64,000 nucleotides of DNA, taken from assembly GCA_027886175.1 (NCBI GenBank), contig JAJNNQ010000075.1:84733001-84797000 (forward strand), given 5' to 3'. The position numbers and the translations under genes were made by a program. Below the pieces are notes generated by a model, which was given only the letters and a program-made list of their open reading frames with translations, did not search any database and was not told the DNA's origin. Source of the DNA: Phylloscopus collybita (taxonomy: Eukaryota > Chordata > Aves > Passeriformes > Phylloscopidae). Numbering within the stretch: position 1 is the stretch's first letter; each line of letters starts with the position of its first letter. Positions 12,282 through 24,350 of this stretch are shown here, in pieces.

Positions 12282-13580
12282 GAAAAAATAGGTCGTAATC
12301 ATGTTATTCAAGGCTGTATCATCATGCCTTCATGCCAGGAGGCCAAGCAGGGGTTGCCCAGGCAACCTGACTCCTTGTATTTCCCAGAGCACAACTTGCC
12401 AATGCTTACATTCTTCTAACATCACCAGTGTTAAGAAAATCCCCAACAACAACACAAAGAGCACCTGCAATGTCCTTGTGTGGAGCTGTGGCCATCAGGA
12501 GGTTGCAGGTATACCCACACATGCATTGCTGCCCTGCCGTGGGAGCTATGGAGCAACATGAGCAAGCGAGTTGGGCAGCAGGGAGGGGTGAAGCAAACAC
12601 TTTAGCAGTGCATTTTGCAAAAGAAGAGTTCTGAGACTGAATCCTTGGGCTTGACAATTTGCTCTGGAAGGAGGGGGGGGTAAATGATTCCAGCCCCTTT
12701 GGTCTCCATATGCTCCAGCTCTCCTCTGTCCTTCCTCTGCAGAATGCTCTTCCTCCATTACTTCCCCCCAGTCCTTTGTTGCCCTTGCCTCTCTAAGTCC
12801 CCTCCAACGATCGTTATTGTTCACTCCCACAACTTTTTAAAGTCTCAATTCCTCTCTTCTCTGGCCACTGGTCCCCTCTTACTGCTCTCCACTTCCACGT
12901 GGTTCTCAAGGTCTCCCCTCCTACCCTTCACATCCACATCCAGACATACCAGCCCTCTCTCCTCTGGTGCCCGTGGGCTGGGGAAACACTGGCAGCACCC
13001 GGGCTTGCTGCCAGCCCTCTGCACATGGCTCCTGCCCTGTCAAGCTGGCTCCTCTGGGAGGATAGGTAGCACTGTGCACAAAGAGCCAGTGTGCCAGCGG
13101 GGCACAAACCAACAGGCTGGAGTGCAGCCAGCGAGAGCCTGCAGAGGACTCAACCAGTGAGAGAGAGTCATTCAAACTGAAACAGAGGCTGGCAGCTCCC
13201 TCTTCTTTATTTCTTCCCCTCCACGCCTTTAAATTTTCTAGCATACTTGGCTTTCCCCAGTGGCATCAAAAGGCACATTCTCAGTGGAGTGCAGCCTTTT
13301 CCCCCTGATCCCTCCAAAACCTGACACTTTCAGATACCACTATTACCACCTCTGCTAAGGATACAGTCAGGGCATGCATGGGCTCTCTCTTCCATTACTG
13401 TAGACCCAGCCAGGAGAAGAGGACCTAACTGACCAGTTTTGTTCCTGTTAATCACTATCATATACAATACATCCTGAAAGAGTTACATAAACTCCACCAA
13501 TTCCTACTGCTGGACAACAGGGGCCCAGCAGGAGAAACCCAGACCCTCCTGGAACTGATTTAACATACAAGAGGACAACA

Positions 13581-13607
13581 GAAATCACTGAAATCACTGA
13601 AATCACT
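13581..13607. repeat. 9-bp tandem repeat, three copies
   Basis: The unit gaaatcact occurs three times head to tail. It is in an intron and has no coding meaning that I can support. Confidence 0.9.
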
Positions 13608-14615
13608 GTCTGTGCATTTTTTCTTTTTAATTTTGAGATACAAATCTCTGTGGCTGACACACAGCCTTGAAGCAGCTCCTTGAACTGTTTTAACTACATT
13701 TCCCACATTTACATGACCACTCTGTGCGCTGCATGGAACATTTAAGTTTAGCATCATTTAACACCCAATAAACTAAATCTGGCAGGTTTGTACTTCACTA
13801 TCACATGGAATCACCTGTATTATGGAGCCAGGAAATTTGCTTTTCTTCTCCAGTCAATACACTCTTCATCTATCACAAATGTTAAACCAGTAGTGTAGTG
13901 ATAGGTGAGATGGACTAAGGTTTTGAGTAAAGCTTGACAGGCAAAGAGACTGACTTTCAGACACAAGGCATTTTCACCCTTCCCTCTGCTATTTACCCAA
14001 GGGAATAGGAAAATGCATATAATTACACAGATTCAAGCCTCATGCTTAGGAAAAAAAATACACAGCAAAACAAAACAGAAAAATAGCTTATGTTAAAAGA
14101 AAAGTAATGGCAGCATGTGGTTCAGCAGCAAGAAAGGTGAAAGATAATTAATTTTTTTTCTTCAGAGGGAAACTCTCTGAAAATCACAGCTTTCCTAACT
14201 GCAATCCACACACATACACACATAAGAGTACTTATCACCACTGTACCCCTTCATCTTCTCCATGCTGTGTCCTGCATGCTAAAGTACTGGCAGCAGCTAT
14301 TTGAGTGCTTCACCTTTGCTGTCCACCTTCCGTGATTACATCAATATTATTTCTTTAAGCTTAGAAGGGAATTTTGGGAGGGAACAGCTATAACCTCTCT
14401 GCCCACAGGAGCACCACTGGTTTGTGTTTCTATCCAGAGATGAGCAAAAAAAGGGAGCTTTGTCTTTCAGCTTGGCCAAGCAGTTATTTTCATGTTAAGG
14501 AACACCTGAAATATCTCCCCACACAGGGGAAGCCAAAGAGAGCCACACAGGGGTGGGTTTCCATGGAAGCATCTCCTCTGACACTTGGGTAGCTGCTGAT
14601 TCAGCAGTGTCTCAA

Positions 14616-14645
14616 GTGGAGCATTTCCAGGTGGAGCATTTCCTG
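14616..14645. repeat. 15-bp tandem duplication
   Basis: The unit gtggagcatttccag is followed by gtggagcatttcctg, differing at one position. It lies about 250 bp from the 14896 hairpin. Confidence 0.85.
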
Positions 14646-14895
14646 GGACACCCAAACATGGCAGGGCTGGGTGCTGGTGCAGCCAAGGTCAGCTTGCAGC
14701 AGGCAATCTGTTCCAGGCACCAAACAGACCCTCCAACCCCGCACGAAGAAAAAGAATGCATTCTATAAAAATAATGAAAGCCATCTAAAGCGTAACACAC
14801 CTTCAAAAGGTGTAAGGATGGTTGGTGCTTTAGGACTTCCAATTCCCCTCAACACTCTTTCCTCCTGTTTGTTAAACAATTTTCTTACTTCCTTA

Positions 14896-14940
14896 GCATT
14901 TATGACTAAGGTCAAAATGACTGACCTTAGTCATGAATGC
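14896..14940. repeat. Inverted repeat: 19-bp arms, 7-nt loop
   Basis: The left arm (14896-14914) and right arm (14922-14940) are reverse complements at 18 of 19 positions and are separated by aaatgac. The core arm is tgactaaggtca, whose mate is tgaccttagtca. Either strand could form a stable hairpin. The element sits in the intron between exons 5 and 6, and no flanking duplication is evident. Confidence 0.9.
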
Positions 14941-15784
14941 TATGCTGCATATATGCAGCTGCACTGAAATACATGTTTGGTTCTCATTCTACAGGGGATC
15001 AAGGAAGAGATGGTGACGTTTCTGGAGAAACTGGTAGTGAAAAATCTGTACTGAATTAATATTACCAAAATGTTTAATTTGCTCATGATTGAAGCTCACT
15101 TTTTTGGGTAATGCTTTGAAACATTTGTCAACAAAATTCAGCAAGCCTGTTTTAAAAATGACATTTCAATACACAGTTGAATAAAAATTTCCTTGAAGCA
15201 AAAACAGATTTAAAGTTTTATTTCTAAAAGAGGGTAAAGTTTGAAGCCAACTGGTGAAATTTTGAGTCAAAACATACTAGGGGTAATTTAACCAGGTCTA
15301 ATTCACCTATGCTTCTTAAGCATTTAAGAAGAAAATGCAACCACATAAACCCAAGAATCTCATTATAAAGGCAAATTATTCCTGCCCAAAATCACAGGGT
15401 TCACCAAGCACTCAAAAATAAAGCCCCTTAAAGCTGCTGAGGAAAAAGGTCCCTTTATGCAACCAACATCAGCCCTGGGACAAGCTACTGGAGATAAGGG
15501 CAACGTACATTTACAACACTCCAGACTCCGACCGACATCCCGTGTCTCACTTTAATTTGTTTCCCATGTAAGCACACTCCCACTCCAGCTTGGTGGCTGG
15601 GCATTGCCCATCAGCTGCCCACCCTCATTTTCTCCTGGCACAGGCTGTTACAGCAGCTGCTGGATCTTGCAGCTGCATCACTGTCTGGACTTTCAGTTGT
15701 TGTCTTTAGAGACATCTCCCAGGAGAGCACTGGCAACCACTCCAACACAAAGACTATCAAAAACAGCAGATAAATTTTGCTTCC

Positions 15785-15803
15785 TTTTTTTTTTTTTTTT
15801 TTT
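15785..15803. repeat. 19-nt poly-T run
   Basis: This T homopolymer is followed by a pyrimidine-rich stretch (cctccccc). It lies in the intron between exons 5 and 6. Confidence 0.95.
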
Positions 15804-18584
15804 CCTCCCCCACCTCACACACAGGCCACCTCCCCATGGAGCAAAGAGCCCCTACAGACAGTTAGTGGCATTCTCCACTACAGGCAGTGTAGCCAAATGG
15901 ACGAGCAAAAGCTTTCAGCAGGCAGTGGAAATGGTGTGATTCTTCAGAAAGGAAAATCAGCCTACTCATAGCTTGGAGAGCATTTCAAAATTAAATTTTC
16001 TTGCATCCCAGAAATATTTTGTCCTCTTGAACACTGCTTCTTTTTGCTAAGGAACTCATATCAAGTGCCAAAATAGGTACACATGAAACTCCTCTATCTC
16101 CTGTAATGATCTGTTATATCAGATACACTAATTTGACTGGTACTTATGAGTAAAGCTACAGTGGGATTTTCAGCTGGAAGGGACTGCAAGTAAGCAGTTT
16201 ATCATTTAAATGCATTGGGAGTAATTCAATCACAGGAGGCTGTTACAACAATGCAGTGAGGAATAATAAACAGCAACACAATGGCCCCTAACTAGAGCAA
16301 AACAGTTTCCAGCCCTTTCAGATGGAAAACAAAGACTAAAACAAATCACAAACAAAAATCCCTCCACACAGATAGCGAAGCTCAACAATGGAATCAAGGG
16401 AAAACAAGGGATATCTGCATCAGGCTCAATTGCATCCTTCTCCCAGACAAGTACCAGTTTTTTACCCATTCCATGCCAGAGAAAGTACAGGCACGTTATT
16501 ACAGCACACAAGAGCTGCTCCTCCTCCCTCCTGACCCACTGCAAGATACAAGGCCTGCAGCTTGACCACGTTCTTAATTCAAGAATCCTAATAGTCTCCT
16601 CTCCTCACTCAGACCATCAACACCCCCATGCACCCAGAATGAGAGAGGTGGTCCTTTCCTCAGTAGTTTGTAGTTATTCTTATATTTCATTCTTTTGATA
16701 CTGCTCCCCTCTTACTCTTCCTACAGAAATGCAGCTTCCCTCCAGGGCTGCATCAGAAAAGCATCTAAGTGTGGTGCTGCAGAAAGAGTTTAAAGAGAAA
16801 AAGTGAGGGAAGAAATAATAAAAAACCCCAAAACCTCATCATCAACAAGGAGGCAGAAATGACCATGCTCTGAATAATTTATAAATTGCAAATGGTGTTG
16901 TACTGACAACTGCTATGTCTAAATGTATTTGCAGTCAGAGGATCCATAGTATAAAGATGTGAAATAATGTTCTGGTTTTTCACCCTCCTTAAACAGGAGT
17001 GTACTCCTACCATGAAACTGCTGAGAAAAGTAATCAGTCACAAGTAATACTCATAAAAGCCATTTTGACATTTAGCATTCCTCCATGGGCAATATCATTA
17101 TACATGGCTTAAATAAATCCCTCCAGCACACAGTTGTGTCATTACTATTTTTCTTAAAGGAAAATCAGGTAATTTGTTTTTTCTTTCTCCTAAAATACAT
17201 TGATTTCATCTGCAAATTCAAGAAGCTGACTGACAAAAGCCAAATTTAGGAATTGGTTAGGAAACTCCATGGCCAATTGTTGGCTCAGGGACCCATCATT
17301 TCTCAAGATCTATCATTTATGCTGAGGAAGACCTGCAAAAATGAGGTGGGGGAGATGCAGATCAACAGGTTTATGATGGCTCACACACCCTTAATACCTT
17401 TGAGAACTTTACCAGAGAAATGGCATTTACACTGCAGAGCCATGTTGATGCAGATCCAGGAACTGTAACCCCAGACACACAATTACATGCAAGCCAGCTA
17501 ATTAACACCAGTGTGCCAACTGCACCAAAAATCACACCAATGACCTGGGTATGTACACCAGAGATCCTGAACTGGGCCTTCATCCCTCACTGATGAGACT
17601 GCTTTATTCATTAAGCACTGATGCTAATGGTGAGAGTTTCCTATCCTGGACTGAGCCTGTTCCAGTGCTGACTGACAGAAACCACAGTTACCCCAGAGAC
17701 CTCTGACAAGGATCAGACAATTGCAGAAGCATCACTTCTACCCACTGGCAGAGCTACTGGCTGAGGTTCCCCTGCAGACCCTGGGGTCAGAGCACTTGGA
17801 AAAGTGGGGGAAATGTTTCCACTATTTTCTGACAAGTGGGTAGTCTGATACAGATTGCAAATGACAGTGCAAAATGGGTATTTATGGGTGGATTCAAGCC
17901 TGTGAGAAGGAAAACGGGAGCCTGAACCAAATCTGACAGGTGCACTGGTGAGATAAAGATCCAGAAGCTCTTTGCCTTTGTTGTAACTAGACAAACACAC
18001 ATACACACATGCACATAGTCTCTTCTTCACAGCAACCTGCAAGACAGGATCTTGGCTATTTCAGTGACAATTCTGATGGTGAGGGGAGCCAACTCTTTCT
18101 AGAAGCATCAGTAAACTAAGGAATTAATACTTTAGACTTTCAAGCAAAAACTGCACCCTACCACTGTCACTTGCAGCAACCCCCCCATCCCTAACAGAGC
18201 ATCACTCAGATGATGCAGGAGAGGAAAGCCAGACAGCTCTTGGAGCAAAGTTTTAAAGAGAAACTCTAATGTGGTTTAAGTTTCCCATGGGGCTGGCACT
18301 TTAGAATAGGGGGTTTGAGTGCTGCTGCTTCTCCAAACCAACAGAGTAAGTGTTGGGTGATGGGCAGGATCCCAGCAAGCAGCTTCCTTAAAACACAGTT
18401 TCCAGAGGCACACAGAGCTGAAGATGCACTCTTGTAGCCGTGGTTAAATTCTTGAAGAGATGTCTCTAAAGATACACGGCACTGCAAGACAAGACTATAA
18501 TTACTAGGACTGTTCAACAGGCCATGTAGTTTTTGACACAGTGCTGGAGTTTGGAATGGATTTTCAAGAAAAGCAGAATGAACA

Positions 18585-18600
18585 AATGAATGAATGAATG
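18585..18600. repeat. (AATG)4 microsatellite
   Basis: Four perfect aatg units lie about 100 nt downstream of exon 5 on the gene strand. Confidence 0.9.
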
Positions 18601-18704
18601 AGATGATTTACAGGCAATAAATGGAAAATTTAATTCTGGGCAGTAATGCTTCGTGCAGCCTTTAAAGAAGAGCTGAGGGATTTGCAGTTGTCTGTCCAAC
18701 TCAC

Positions 18705-18832
18705 CGGGCATCACTCCTTTGATGTCGCTTTCTGTGTTCATCCTGTTCTTGTGTGTGAACTGAAGTATCAGTTCCTTGGATGCCTCAAACTGTTGTGTAG
18801 CCATCAACCACCGAAGAGATTCTGGGAAAATA
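18705..18832 (-). CDS. SLC22A23: SLC22A23 internal exon (exon 5): TM6 end and large inner loop
   Basis: This 128-nt exon (1 nt + 42 codons + 1 nt) carries the SLC22 signature after TM6, read here as IFPESLRWLMATQQFE, followed by a charged cytoplasmic stretch that includes HKNRMN and DIKGVMP. The acceptor is preceded by ttttccctctttaaag and the donor is gtgagt (complement at 18699-18704). The last G joins the first two bases of the next exon to make a Glu codon, giving the expected PELEKE junction. The open frame continues briefly into the intron after the donor, but that extension is not family sequence. Codon number and phases agree with the family gene. Confidence 0.94.
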
Positions 18833-21800
18833 CTTTAAAGAGGGAAAACAGGTTAGGGCTGCTTCCAAGTTTCTGTCAGAGGATGAACTGGTAGAGTTTT
18901 AGCTGCTCATTTAACCACTCAGAAGCTATGTAATTATTTCAAAATACAGAAGAATAACTTATGAAACAAAAAAGAGGGAAAACAGATTCAGAATGTGCAA
19001 ATTTATGATATTTTCTTTTACCCTGATTTACAAATCATAGAGGAAGTATCCTATCACATGGAAATACAACACATTGGAATTTTATAACATATTACAGGTG
19101 CTCTGTCCATTAATACAACTTGAAAGAAATGAATGGAAGAGGCAGCACTGTCTGCAATAGATATTTGCTGCCAAGAAGGGAGTGAATGAGATGCGCAGTT
19201 CATGCATGGTAATTCAGACCAAAGAAAGAAAACAGCTGAGAGAAGTAATCTGGGTTCTCTTTTAAAGACAGATGAAAGAGAAGAATTACTGCTTAGAAGG
19301 GTAAGCTTCCCCTACTAAAGATAATATTTTGTTAGTTGCCTTATAAATATATACATGCATACAGCTAAAAAAGTCCATTTTCCATCCAGTTGTTTCTTTC
19401 AAGTGCTGATATTAACCAGATTAATGAGCTTAACTGGTCACTCTCCCTTTTGTTCCAAATTAGCTTATTTTAATACAAAACAAAAAGAAATACATAGCTC
19501 TTAGAGCAAACCCCTGAAACCTCCCATACTTCTAGAGACATGAAAACTTTCAGCTCTCACTCTATTTTTTCTCATGTTAACTCCTCATTTTTACTACTCT
19601 TACAAAAGACTTTACCAAGAACAATTTTAGCAAATAATTTTAACTTCAAATACATAACAAAACATCAAATTTCCTTCACAAATCACTGATGTTTGCTGTG
19701 GATGCTGCCCAGCTCTTGTACTTCTAAGGAGTCAATTGCACCATTATCATACTATCTCAGGGCTGATACAATTTGGAAGACACCTTAGCAAAGCCTCCAA
19801 CTGAGACAGAGAAAGTATTTCTGGAAGAAGAAATAAAAAGCAGAGAAAACAGGCAGACTAAATCATAATCCAGATTTTATCAGCCAATAAAAATATCTAA
19901 CAACTATGATGACAGCCATTCAGCTTGACAGCTCATTTACTACACCTCGCCCTGCACAGACGATTTGGCACACCTTCCAGCAGAAAGTCTTGTAAAGAAA
20001 AAACATTTTTTTTAAAGTACTAAGAAGTTTTTGAATGCAAAACCTCTGCATCCTTGGCCCTGGGAGAGGGTACAGCCTCAGCCACCAGCCTATAAGTTCT
20101 AGATTTTCAACATTCTGATTACAGGTTCCAAACAAGTCCTGTGATGACCATCGACATGTAGGAAAACGAAAAGATGCCGAGGATGGGCATCACAGGTTGG
20201 GGACAAGCATGTCTCTTATCTTCTGGCTCCTGCAGGTTTCTCAAACTGGAAGTGCTGAAGCCTAGAATCTTCCAGGTGCTCCATCACTCAGTGTGAGCAG
20301 TGAGAGGTTCCTTAGGGATGCTTAAAAATCCATGGGCTGCCTTGAGTCCAGGTCATCAGTCCAGTCACATTCAATAAGAACTCCCATGGTCACAAATTCT
20401 CAAACAGTGTGACACACTTAGTCTGGTTGCACCCAATGGACTCTCATGGCCAGAGCAGAAGTCCAGTCATGTTCAATAAATCTCACAGCCAGATGCAAAA
20501 GTGTCACCTATTGAGAATCAGGAATGCAGGTTCTTGGGTTGCTGGTGATAAATACACTGACTGCGGAAGCACACACCAATAATGCCTGAAGTATGAATAA
20601 TACAGCCATTGACAAATGCATTAAGTTGTGAGATGACTAAGTAGCACTGAAAGTATGATCACAATCACAAGCTTGCTTTTTGGATTTCCTGAAGAAGCAC
20701 TTGGTATTGCTGAGTGTTTGAGTCTCGCACAACAGGTGGTGAGAGAGGAGATAGGTACAGCCCATCGACAGTCCCAGGATACAAAGGGGAAGTCTCCTCT
20801 GGCCTCCTTCCTCAATTAAGCTACATTTATAATGTTTTCTTTGTGGGAAGAGAAAAGGTAATGTCATTTCATGTTTAGGTTGGAATTTGGGTGATTTCAG
20901 TCATTAGCATATGTGGGGGTGTGAAAAGTAATACATGTTTTTTGAGCTAATGTGACAAAGTTCAGCTTTTGGTCACCTTTTGCACCAATCCTTTGGCTTA
21001 CACTTCCCATCAAGCTTCATTGTTTTAAATAGAGCATGACCACAACCCCTCTGTGCCACTCCACCCTTTGTCTCCTGTCTCCCTTAGAGCAGTACACCAA
21101 GCTCCTTCAGTGTTCCTTCTCCAAGGTGTGCAGACAGTTTGTCCCTGATGAACCACAGCCAATGCATGCACTCCTTCCTGCTGAACTTCAGTATTTTCCT
21201 TGCACAGCTGGTTGATAATCTGCTACCTCGTCCATCAGCAAGGAAAGGGCCATGCTCTTACAGTCAAGGGAAAAAACCAAGGGTGGGGTAGGGTTAAACT
21301 TTCATCTCCTGTTCCACAGCTGCTGCTTGGGAGAGGAGAGGGGGAAGATCTTAAGTTTGAGAAATCCTAAGAGGAGAGAAGAATCCTTGACAAAGACCAG
21401 GATGGTACCACAAGTAACTGGAAGGAGAACTGTGATTCTGTGCAGATGGACGGAAATTGGATGCCCATGGAAAGGTTGTAATGTGTTGTCAACTGGGGGT
21501 CTGCCTCAGGTCAACAAACCCAGTTATTGCAGCTTTGTGTCTCGATGTGAGTAAATCCTATGTAAAAGCACCAGAAAAGAACCAGACACCTCTTCCCACT
21601 TCTTTTAGTTTTGGTTAGAGTGAAGCAGAAGTTTATTTCAAATTATTGATACCTTTACTGACATTCATGGCATCATCCTGTCTGGAGCTTCCTTTGTTCA
21701 AGGGAGAAGAAGTAAGGTCTCTGTATAACTGGAGCTCCCCTTCCCTTATGGCTCTAATACTTGAAAGGAGTCTAACTTCCATTAAATTACCTTTATACAC

Positions 21801-24181
21801 CTCTCACAAACCCCTGTGCCCACGTCTGGCTTACACAGGTGCCTTTCTGCCCTTCCAGAATGACCTAAGAGCCCAGCAGGGGCATCTGCTCCATACTTTT
21901 GTGTCCAGGCCCATCTGCCCATCCCTCCTAGAAAAATCTGCTGCCTCTCCCTTTTCCCCCATCCCCACCCAGCTTCCCAAGGCACTCGGGCACACACCTC
22001 CTGGGGATGGTACAGCCTGCCACGTGCACGTGGCCCACAGAGAGCAAAACCACAAGTGGGAAGAGGGCTAAGCCCCAGCCTGGAGGGGCAAACAGCACTC
22101 TCACTGCAGGAGATGGAAGTAAGGAGAGCACAGACAAAGGAGGAGGCAGTGCTGGGGCTGTTTGCAGCATCTGTTATCAGACTCACTGCTTTGGGTACAT
22201 GATGGGGAATTAACAAGCAGTGCAGTTCTCCAGCTCTTCTTTTATTACCAATCAGTTAGTTTTCTTCCCTTATCTGTGGCACATGCTGCGGGTCCACGTT
22301 CCGTTCGGCAGGAAAGAAAGAAAGAGGTAATAAAATGGTAACACTTCCCAGAGAATATGCAACAGATGGAAGCAAAAAGCCTGAGAGAAAAGTACATACT
22401 GTACTGACAATATCATTAAAGAGGCATCCCAACCAAGGTTCATTTCTGCAAATGTAAAAACCCTGGGCAACACAAATCCTGATCCTAGGGCTATTACCGC
22501 TATTTATCAAGTTCCTATGTTCCAAAATATATAAGGGGGACTGACTTGCTTGGTTTACCTGCCCTGTCCAGCTAAAAAGCCACAGAGTTCTTGCAGACGA
22601 CAGAATAATTTTTAGTATTTCCTGTCCCTTTCAATGTCACTCAGGAATGACCTCTCAACAGGAATGTGTCAGACCCTGCCAAAGCCACCTGGAAAACCTG
22701 CGGCCTCCAAAAGACTGTTGAGGGATGCCTGTTCTCCATGCCATCCCCCGTGTTCATCTCCATACTACTGTACCATCCTTTTGGGCACAAATGTCTGTAA
22801 ATGTTCTCTTTGCTACCATGTTTTATCCAGTGGTGAACATTAGGTGCTTCAGCTGGCAGGCATTACTACATGAAGCTTTAGAGCAGACCAGCATCTGTAT
22901 AACATAGAGCAGGTAAGGGAGGGAAGAAAAGCATCATTGATTAACAAAAACACCCTTCATTATTCATCAAGATTAACACTGTCAAGATGAGGCTATTTAA
23001 ATGTCATATGTTGGAATACAGGGGTAACCCCCTGCCTCTGCTGCCATTGTTTTGCAAGGGACTTGTAACTCTCCTCAGTGCATATTTTGCCCATGCTGAG
23101 GCATGTCTGCCTTGGGAATAAGCAGCGAAATCCCCACCGAGGGTTACCACCTACAGCTTAGGAGGTCTCTGTAAGAAGTTAATACAAAAATATAACTGTT
23201 ACATACTGTAACAAGTTTGTACATGCCGTAATTTGTCAGGCATTACAACTAGCAGCCCAGCTCGCCATGGTACATAACAAGCTTGGTCCTGCACAGAGTA
23301 GTGGCCTTTTTCTTCATTTTTCTCAGTGTACAATAATTAAATATTTTAGACTTGTTAGTGTTCTTACAGTTATGGTTTTGTTCTCATAAGCCTCTGCTGT
23401 CTTATGCCGCCACTGCGTGTCACTATTAAGACAGAGCAATAAAGAAAGATTTTTTGGAATATTTATAAAGTCATGGTGGGGATGGACCTGGCACTATTCC
23501 CAAGGTGAAAGCACTACTTCTTCTCTCAGGACAGCCGTATCAACACCACAGTGCCACAGGCAGAGACGAGTGGGACCAGTTGGGAGTGGGGAATTCCTTG
23601 CAGGAACAACCCCCAGCCACTGCCTGGCACACACCAGCGACCCAGACTTCAGCACAGCATGTGCTAATTTGGGCAAAATCAAGTCTAGTTCAGGGCTGAC
23701 TACCTCATGCACACAAAACACCCGAGTGTGCATGTTCCAGGGCTGACAGATGTTATTTGTAACTTTTCTTGGATCAAAGAAACCAAGGGTGTCAGTCCAG
23801 AACCACAACATAGGTATTAAGGGAAAATACAGCCACGCAGTCACAATCTGACAACAGCTAGGCTGGGATGCGTCCTCTCAAGAACTATTTTAGTCTTTAA
23901 AGGGGAAGTGACAGCCAGAATAATAACAAAGTACAACTTCACCTCGGAGAAAGAGGACTATCTCCCAAGTGCCCCCCGTGTTGCAAGGTGTAGCATATAT
24001 GCATGCTACAGCAGATTATGAAATTATTCTTTCTTATTTCAAAGTCAAGCCTTTGCACAAGGTGAATGGAAGAACAAAGGGAAAGGCTCCTATGTATTAT
24101 GAAGCACACACGCCTCCCGACAGCAGAGCATCCCCCAAGTCCGACACCAGGAGCTCGTTGGCAGGAGGAAGAAATACTTAC
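18833..24181 (-). other. SLC22A23 intron between exons 4 and 5 (about 5.3 kb)
   Basis: The intron holds a diverged direct repeat near 20359-20479 and a 141-codon plus-strand open frame (21646-22071) with no recognisable domain. No other gene, RNA or mobile element was identified. Confidence 0.8.
20359..20479. repeat. Diverged direct repeat about 102 bp apart
   Basis: The string tccagtcacattcaataa (20360-20377) recurs as tccagtcatgttcaataa (20462-20479) with 2 mismatches in 18. Similar words follow both (actcccatggtcaca and atctcacagccaga). This suggests an old duplication of a roughly 100-bp unit or two copies of a short dispersed element. Confidence 0.5.
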
Positions 24182-24350
24182 ACCCAGTAAAACAGCATCA
24201 GCAGGAAGGGACAGATGATGACTGCCTGGAGGACCTGCCAGTCCCTGCAGAGGGCAGCCAGCCCTGGCATGAGGAACTGCCCCGCCATCTCGATGAAGCT
24301 GGCCACCATGGTGATCATGAACCGGTGCCCGGGAGGACAGAGCTCTATCC
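24182..24350 (-). CDS. SLC22A23: SLC22A23 internal exon (exon 4 by family numbering): TM4-5 loop, TM5, TM6
   Basis: This exon encodes part of a 12-helix major facilitator membrane transporter of the SLC22 family; SLC22A23 has no settled substrate. It is 169 nt long, the size I recall for this exon across SLC22 genes. The acceptor is a pyrimidine run ending tttcag at 24351-24352, and the donor is gtaagt (complement at 24176-24181). The reading frame gives 2 nt + 55 codons + 2 nt. Visible segments are IELCPPGHRFMITM (inner TM4-5 loop entering TM5), FLMPGLAALCRDWQVLQ (TM5 end and outer loop) and a hydrophobic TM6 ending LMLFYW. The match to the family protein is nearly residue for residue. The exon joins in frame to 18705-18832, creating a Val codon where I recall Ser in human. 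The preceding exon must end with the first base of an xGG codon, probably Arg. Confidence 0.95.

Larger units (their letters stand above)
6764..18704 (-). other. SLC22A23 intron between exons 5 and 6 (about 11.9 kb)
   Basis: No other gene was recognised in this intron. Its structure comprises a purine tract (9296-9354), small tandem repeats at 12240-12281, 13581-13607 and 14616-14645, a 19-bp-stem hairpin (14896-14940), a T run (15785-15803) and a short aatg repeat (18585-18600). A modestly GC- and CpG-richer patch lies near 7740-7870 and includes a cacgtg E-box. The open frames in this stretch are short and lack domain similarity. Confidence 0.8.

Noticed and set aside
16170..16200. cagctggaagggactgcaag as a CR1 end
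   Set aside because: The following sequence diverges at once from CR1, so a single 15-nt similarity is not enough.
19741..19800. Possible CR1 fragment (tttggaagacaccttagcaa)
   Set aside because: Only one short stretch resembles the CR1 3' end and the rest does not follow the expected order.
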